Origin: Treponema sp.
GTDB lineage: Bacteria; Spirochaetota; Spirochaetia; Treponematales; Breznakiellaceae
Assembly (NCBI GenBank): GCA_031280065.1
Contig: JAITHH010000239.1
Location: 1 to 9,604, forward strand
Direction of reading: 5' to 3'
DNA length: 9,604 nt
The notes beneath the pieces are model-generated. The model was given only the letters and a program-made list of their open reading frames with translations, did not search any database and was not told the DNA's origin. Of this stretch, positions 7,276-9,604 are shown piece after piece; the first letter of the stretch is position 1, and the number at the start of each line of letters is the position of its first letter. The translations under genes were made by a program, and so were the position numbers.

Positions 7276-7304
7276 GAATTTTGGCGTTGCAAGCGCCAAA
7301 ATTC
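7276..7304. repeat. Inner hairpin 1 of the MITE-like element
   Basis: A perfect 11-bp inverted repeat, GAATTTTGGCG/CGCCAAAATTC, is separated by TTGCAAG; a G-U and an A-U pair could extend the stem to 13 bp around loop GCA. Confidence 0.75.
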
Positions 7305-7337
7305 TACCTTGCAGGCTCCAAAAGAGCCCGAAAATCG

Positions 7338-7369
7338 GGATTTTTGCGGTCTATTGACCGTAAAAATCC
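7338..7369. repeat. Inner hairpin 2 of the MITE-like element
   Basis: A 14-bp stem with one G-T wobble (7346/7361) and the 4-nt loop TATT. Its A/T-rich lower half gives each strand a short T or A run, so it could act as a weak terminator or RNase site between kinase and binding-protein messages. Confidence 0.7.
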
Positions 7370-7387
7370 ACAATTTGAACAGGCTCT

Positions 7388-7394
7388 AAGGAGG
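7388..7394 (+). promoter_or_regulatory. Strong Shine-Dalgarno site at the element border
   Basis: AAGGAGG (TAAGGAGG if 7387 is counted) lies 4 nt before ATG 7399. The TA belongs to the right-hand target duplication of the MITE-like element, so the site straddles element and host DNA. Confidence 0.8.
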
Positions 7395-7398
7395 CGTT

Positions 7399-8403
7399 AT
7401 GCGGCGCGTCAGGGCTTTCATGGTTCCCGCTGTTTTGGGACTCATCCTCGCGGCGGGGAGCCTGATCATTCTTTTCTTTACCCGCGCCCCCGCCCGGCAG
7501 GGTATCCGGGTAACGGCGGTGATCAAGGCTATCATCAACGACTCGGAGTTTTGGGAAGTGGTCAAGACCGGTATGCGGGCTGCGGCGGACGACTTCGGCG
7601 TGGCGCTGGACATTCAGGGTCCCTGGGCGGAAAGCGATGTTGATGGACAGATTCAAATTGTGGAAGAAATTCTGGCGAATAATCCGCCCCAGGCGCTGAT
7701 CCTGGCGGCCTCTGATTATGTCCGTCTGGCGCCCCTGGTGGAACGCGCCGCCGCGTCAGGGATTCGGGTGATCGCCCTGGATTCGGGGGTGGACAGTTCC
7801 CGGCCCCTGGCCCTGGTGGCTACCAACAACCGGGAAGCTGGGGAAAAGGCCGCCGCCCGGATGCTGGCCCTCTGGGAGGCGCGGGGTGTCCCGCCGGAGA
7901 ACCGTCAGGCGGCGATCATCAATCATGTCCGGGGGGCCTCAACCGCGATGGAACGGGAGGCGGGGGTTCGGGAGGTTTTATATGCCGGCAATGGCGCTTC
8001 CGTGGCAGGCTCCTGGTTTACCGACAACTTTGAGCAGAACGCCTATGCGATTACGGTACAGCTTCTTTCGGACTATCCTCATTTGGCGGGCATCCTGGCG
8101 ATGAACGAGGTTTCTACCGTTGGCGCTGCCAAGGCTTTGAAGGATCAGGGGCGCGGGGGGGACATTCCCCTGGTAGGCTTCGACAGTTCCCTTACGGAGA
8201 TCAAGTTCATCGAGGAGGGGATCATTGCGGCAACGGTGATACAGAAGCCCTTCAACATGGGCTATCTGGCGGTGCGGGCGGCCCGGGACGCGGCGGAAAA
8301 CAAGGTTCTGCCGGAGTTTATCGACACAGGCTCGGTGCTGATTGACGCGGGGAATCTCTATGATCCGCAGAACGAGAAACTCCTTTTCCCCTTCATTGAA
8401 TGA
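7399..8403 (+). CDS. Membrane-anchored periplasmic sugar-binding protein (RbsB/Peripla_BP_4 type), likely sensory
   Basis: The product is 334 residues. An N-terminal hydrophobic helix (about 8-29, MVPAVLGLILAAGSLIILFF) follows MRRVR. The protein has no cysteine at all, so it cannot be a lipoprotein; it is either anchored by this helix or cleaved near TRAPA. The rest is a type-I periplasmic binding fold: strand and helix IKAIINDSEFWEVVKTGMR, then LILAASDYVRLAPLVERA, VIALDSGVDSSRPLALVATNN, GILAMNEVSTVGAAKAL and DIPLVGFDSS, as in ribose/xylose binding proteins. No permease or ATPase gene is adjacent. It lies after the kinase gene, separated only by the inserted element. Known XylFII-LytS systems pair an anchored binding protein with a YesM/LytS kinase; the same role is inferred here. 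The ligand is unknown, probably a monosaccharide. Confidence 0.9.
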   Translation: MRRVRAFMVPAVLGLILAAGSLIILFFTRAPARQGIRVTAVIKAIINDSEFWEVVKTGMRAAADDFGVALDIQGPWAESDVDGQIQIVEEILANNPPQALILAASDYVRLAPLVERAAASGIRVIALDSGVDSSRPLALVATNNREAGEKAAARMLALWEARGVPPENRQAAIINHVRGASTAMEREAGVREVLYAGNGASVAGSWFTDNFEQNAYAITVQLLSDYPHLAGILAMNEVSTVGAAKALKDQGRGGDIPLVGFDSSLTEIKFIEEGIIAATVIQKPFNMGYLAVRAARDAAENKVLPEFIDTGSVLIDAGNLYDPQNEKLLFPFIE

Positions 8404-8424
8404 CGGCTTGTGTATATGTTCTTC

Positions 8425-8430
8425 TATACT
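8425..8430 (+). promoter_or_regulatory. Possible -10 box (TATACT) before the metal-binding lipoprotein
   Basis: TATACT lies in the 45-nt gap after the sugar-binding protein gene. The only -35-like word, TTGAAT at 8396-8401, is 23 nt away, which is too far, and the 5' leader would be very short. Weak candidate. Confidence 0.2.
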
Positions 8431-8438
8431 TACCTTAT

Positions 8439-8443
8439 GGAGG
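8439..8443 (+). promoter_or_regulatory. Shine-Dalgarno site of the metal-binding lipoprotein gene
   Basis: GGAGG lies 5 nt before ATG 8449. It selects this start over the in-frame ATGs at 8410, 8416 and 8437, which would add up to 13 residues (MYMFFYTYLMEAA) in front of a standard signal peptide. Confidence 0.75.
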
Positions 8444-8448
8444 CTGCT

Positions 8449-9420
8449 ATGAAACGGACGTATGCGTTCATCATGTTACTTACCGGTTTTTGCGCCGCTT
8501 TTTGCGCCGCTTTTTGCGCCGCTGCTTTTATGGGCTGCGCGAAAAAGAACCGCGCGGTAGAAAATACCGGCGGTACAATCACGGTTATGGCAGCGATATT
8601 TCCGCCGTATGACTTTGTCCGCGCCATTGCCGGGGAGAGGGCGCGGCTTTCAATGCTGCTGCCTCCGGGGGCGGAGAGCCATTCGTTTGAGCCCTCTCCA
8701 AGGGATATTATCGCCATTCAAAACAGCGATGTTTTTATATATACCGGCGGTGAGTCTGATGAATGGGTGCGGCGGATTCTTTCTTCGATGGATACCAGCA
8801 GCATGACTGTTCTTGCGCTCATTGATTCGGTTGACGCGGTAGAAGAAGAAATCGTGGAGGGTATGGAGGCGGAAGATGAAGCGGAAGAAGCGGTCTATGA
8901 CGAGCATATCTGGACTTCGCCGAAAAACGCGAAACGCATGGTACGGACAATCGCGGACGCGCTTGGTGAAAAAGACGGTGTCAACGCGGAATTCTACCGC
9001 CTGAACGCGGAAGCGTATCTTACGCAGCTCGATGAGCTGGACAGGGCGTTTGCGGAAGCGGTGAAAAGCGGGAAGCGGAAAACCATCGTTTTTGCGGATC
9101 GTTTTCCTTTCCGTTATTTTGCGGACGCTTATGGGCTTTCTTACTTTGCCGCTTTTCCCGGCTGCTCCACGGAAACTGAGCCGAGCGCGGCGGCAGCGGC
9201 GTTTTTGATCGATAAGGTTAAGGCGGAAAAGATTCCGGCGGTGTTTTACATTGAATTTTCCAACGAAAAAATGGCGGATGCGGTAAGCGAGGCGTCAGGC
9301 GCCAAGAAACTGCTGTTTCATTCGGCGCACAACGTTACCAAGCGGGATTTTGAGGCCGGGGTGAGCTATTTGGATATTATGCGCATGAATGTGGAACGCC
9401 TGCGTGAAGCATTAGAATGA
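8449..9420 (+). CDS. Zinc/manganese ABC transporter substrate-binding lipoprotein (ZnuA/AdcA-like)
   Basis: The product is 323 residues, a cluster-9 metal-binding protein held on the outside of the cell by a lipid. The signal peptide MKRTYAFIMLLTG runs into three copies of FCAA and the lipobox FMGC, with Cys30 as the likely lipid site. Expected metal ligands are H78 (GAESHSFEPSPRD) and H153 (DEHIWTSP). The usual third histidine region reads FADRFPFRYFADAYGL, with D217 and no histidine. E269 (YIEFSNEK), H291 and H294 (LFHSAHN) are further candidates. The loop before H153 is acidic (13 D/E among residues 129-152) instead of histidine-rich. The DRFPFRYF and PGCSTETEPS segments suggest the clade often seen in Firmicutes and gut spirochaetes. 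No transporter permease or ATPase gene is visible downstream. Confidence 0.9.
   Translation: MKRTYAFIMLLTGFCAAFCAAFCAAAFMGCAKKNRAVENTGGTITVMAAIFPPYDFVRAIAGERARLSMLLPPGAESHSFEPSPRDIIAIQNSDVFIYTGGESDEWVRRILSSMDTSSMTVLALIDSVDAVEEEIVEGMEAEDEAEEAVYDEHIWTSPKNAKRMVRTIADALGEKDGVNAEFYRLNAEAYLTQLDELDRAFAEAVKSGKRKTIVFADRFPFRYFADAYGLSYFAAFPGCSTETEPSAAAAAFLIDKVKAEKIPAVFYIEFSNEKMADAVSEASGAKKLLFHSAHNVTKRDFEAGVSYLDIMRMNVERLREALE
8488..8523 (+). repeat. Three perfect 12-bp tandem copies inside a signal peptide
   Basis: TTTTGCGCCGCT is repeated three times without a mismatch at 8488-8499, 8500-8511 and 8512-8523. It encodes FCAA three times in the hydrophobic core of the lipoprotein signal peptide. A copy-number change would stay in frame and only alter the length of the core. 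Confidence 0.95.
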
Positions 9421-9458
9421 AGGATACGGGCGGATGGGGGCCATAGAATAACCGTTTC

Positions 9459-9493
9459 CGTTTTCGTTATACTCAACTCTTGAAGGGAAAACG
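9459..9493. repeat. 7-bp inverted repeat around a possible -10 box and the SD edge
   Basis: CGTTTTC 9459-9465 and GAAAACG 9487-9493 are exact reverse complements, 21 nt apart. Between them lies TATACT (9468-9473), and the right arm touches GAGG (9493-9496). It could be an operator or a leader hairpin that hides the SD, or chance. Confidence 0.35.
9468..9473 (+). promoter_or_regulatory. Possible -10 box (TATACT) before the last gene
   Basis: TATACT lies 29 nt before ATG 9503 in an 82-nt gap. I find no good -35 element at the right distance. Confidence 0.3.
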
Positions 9494-9502
9494 AGGTTTG
9501 AG

Positions 9503-9604
9503 ATGCATGAATTTGTGATAACCGCTACCCGCTCGATGACCGGTTACGCCTCGCGGGTGGCTGACCATTTGGCGAAGGTTTTGAAGGTATCGCCGTATTC
9601 CTCC
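9503..9604 (+). CDS. N-terminus of an unidentified protein (partial)
   Basis: ATG 9503 follows GAGG (9493-9496) by 6 nt and opens a frame that reaches the right edge without a stop: 34 residues, beginning MHEFVITATRSMTGYASRVA and continuing DHLAKVLKVSPYSS. It has no signal peptide, so a cytoplasmic protein is likely. The beta strand followed by an amphipathic helix is compatible with a Rossmann-like or phosphoribosyltransferase-like start (ribose-phosphate pyrophosphokinases begin in a similar way), but this is too short to name. Confidence 0.6.
   Translation, partial: MHEFVITATRSMTGYASRVADHLAKVLKVSPYSS

Larger units (their letters stand above)
7256..7388. mobile_element. MITE-like element, 133 bp with TA ends, 16-bp terminal inverted repeats
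   Basis: TTAGAGCCTGTTCAAA at 7255-7270 is the exact reverse complement of 7374-7389. With TA taken as a target duplication (7256-7257 and 7387-7388), the element proper is 7258-7386 with 13-bp GAGCCTGTTCAAA ends. The inside is mostly paired. GAATTTTGGCG 7276-7286 pairs with CGCCAAAATTC 7294-7304. GGCTC 7314-7318 pairs with GAGCC 7324-7328. GGATTTTT 7338-7345 pairs with AAAAATCC 7362-7369 around CGGTC-tatt-GACCG, a 14-bp stem with one G-T pair. It has no ORF. TA ends and TIRs suit an element moved by an IS630/Tc1-type transposase, but the family is not proven. Removing one TA plus the element restores an intact stop/SD/ATG junction. Confidence 0.75.

Noticed and set aside
7258..7386. Transposase remnant inside the TIR element
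   Set aside because: The 129-bp interior is almost entirely inverted repeats and has no coding potential of its own.
7041..7643. Plus-strand frame of 200 codons crossing the MITE-like element
   Set aside because: It overlaps the kinase ATPase domain and the binding protein in a shifted frame; both of those show clear family motifs.
8400..8612. Small 70-codon frame overlapping the lipoprotein start
   Set aside because: It has no SD and is arginine-rich because it reads the 12-bp repeat in another frame (FLRRFLRR); the lipoprotein frame is the real one.

Overview
The window is 9.6 kb of moderately GC-rich bacterial DNA with every recognisable gene on the + strand. Its gene style fits a gut-type spirochaete of the Treponema group (termite-gut treponemes would be a natural match). 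Reasons are relaxed, spirochaete-like lipoprotein boxes (APAGC and AFMGC), a YesN/YesM-type two-component pair beside a sugar-binding protein, and Fe-S aldo/keto reductase and TSCPD genes typical of anaerobes. This assignment is inference; the window has no rRNA or other phylogenetic marker.

Layout. (1) 3-107: the last codons of a gene that enters from the left. (2) 101-558: a striking array of about 20 short inverted-repeat units at a 23-nt period, filling the gap up to the next ribosome binding site. (3) 574-1875: an exported lipoprotein metallophosphoesterase. (4) 1876-2068: an intergenic stretch with a strong hairpin and CCGTG-type motifs. (5) 2069-3542: a TSCPD-domain protein followed closely by an aldo/keto reductase with two C-terminal Fe-S motifs. 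(6) 3541-3705: a hairpin-rich leader bounded by an 8-bp inverted repeat. (7) 3726-8403: an AraC-type response regulator, a sensor histidine kinase (4-bp overlap) and a membrane-anchored sugar-binding protein. A 133-bp MITE-like element sits exactly between kinase and binding protein. (8) 8449-9420: a zinc/manganese-type substrate-binding lipoprotein. (9) 9503-9604: the start of a further gene that runs off the right end.

How the genes work together. The regulator, kinase and binding protein look like one signalling unit. The binding protein has an N-terminal membrane anchor and no lipobox cysteine, and no ABC permease or ATPase gene lies beside it. It may therefore sense a sugar for the kinase rather than feed a transporter, as described for XylFII-LytS-YesN systems. 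The TSCPD/reductase pair is probably one small operon. The metal-binding lipoprotein has no transporter partner inside the window.

The most unusual parts are non-coding. One is the 23-nt array whose hairpin arms change sequence while staying complementary. The other is the TIR element, whose removal in silico leaves a perfect TAA stop / TAAGGAGG / ATG gene junction.
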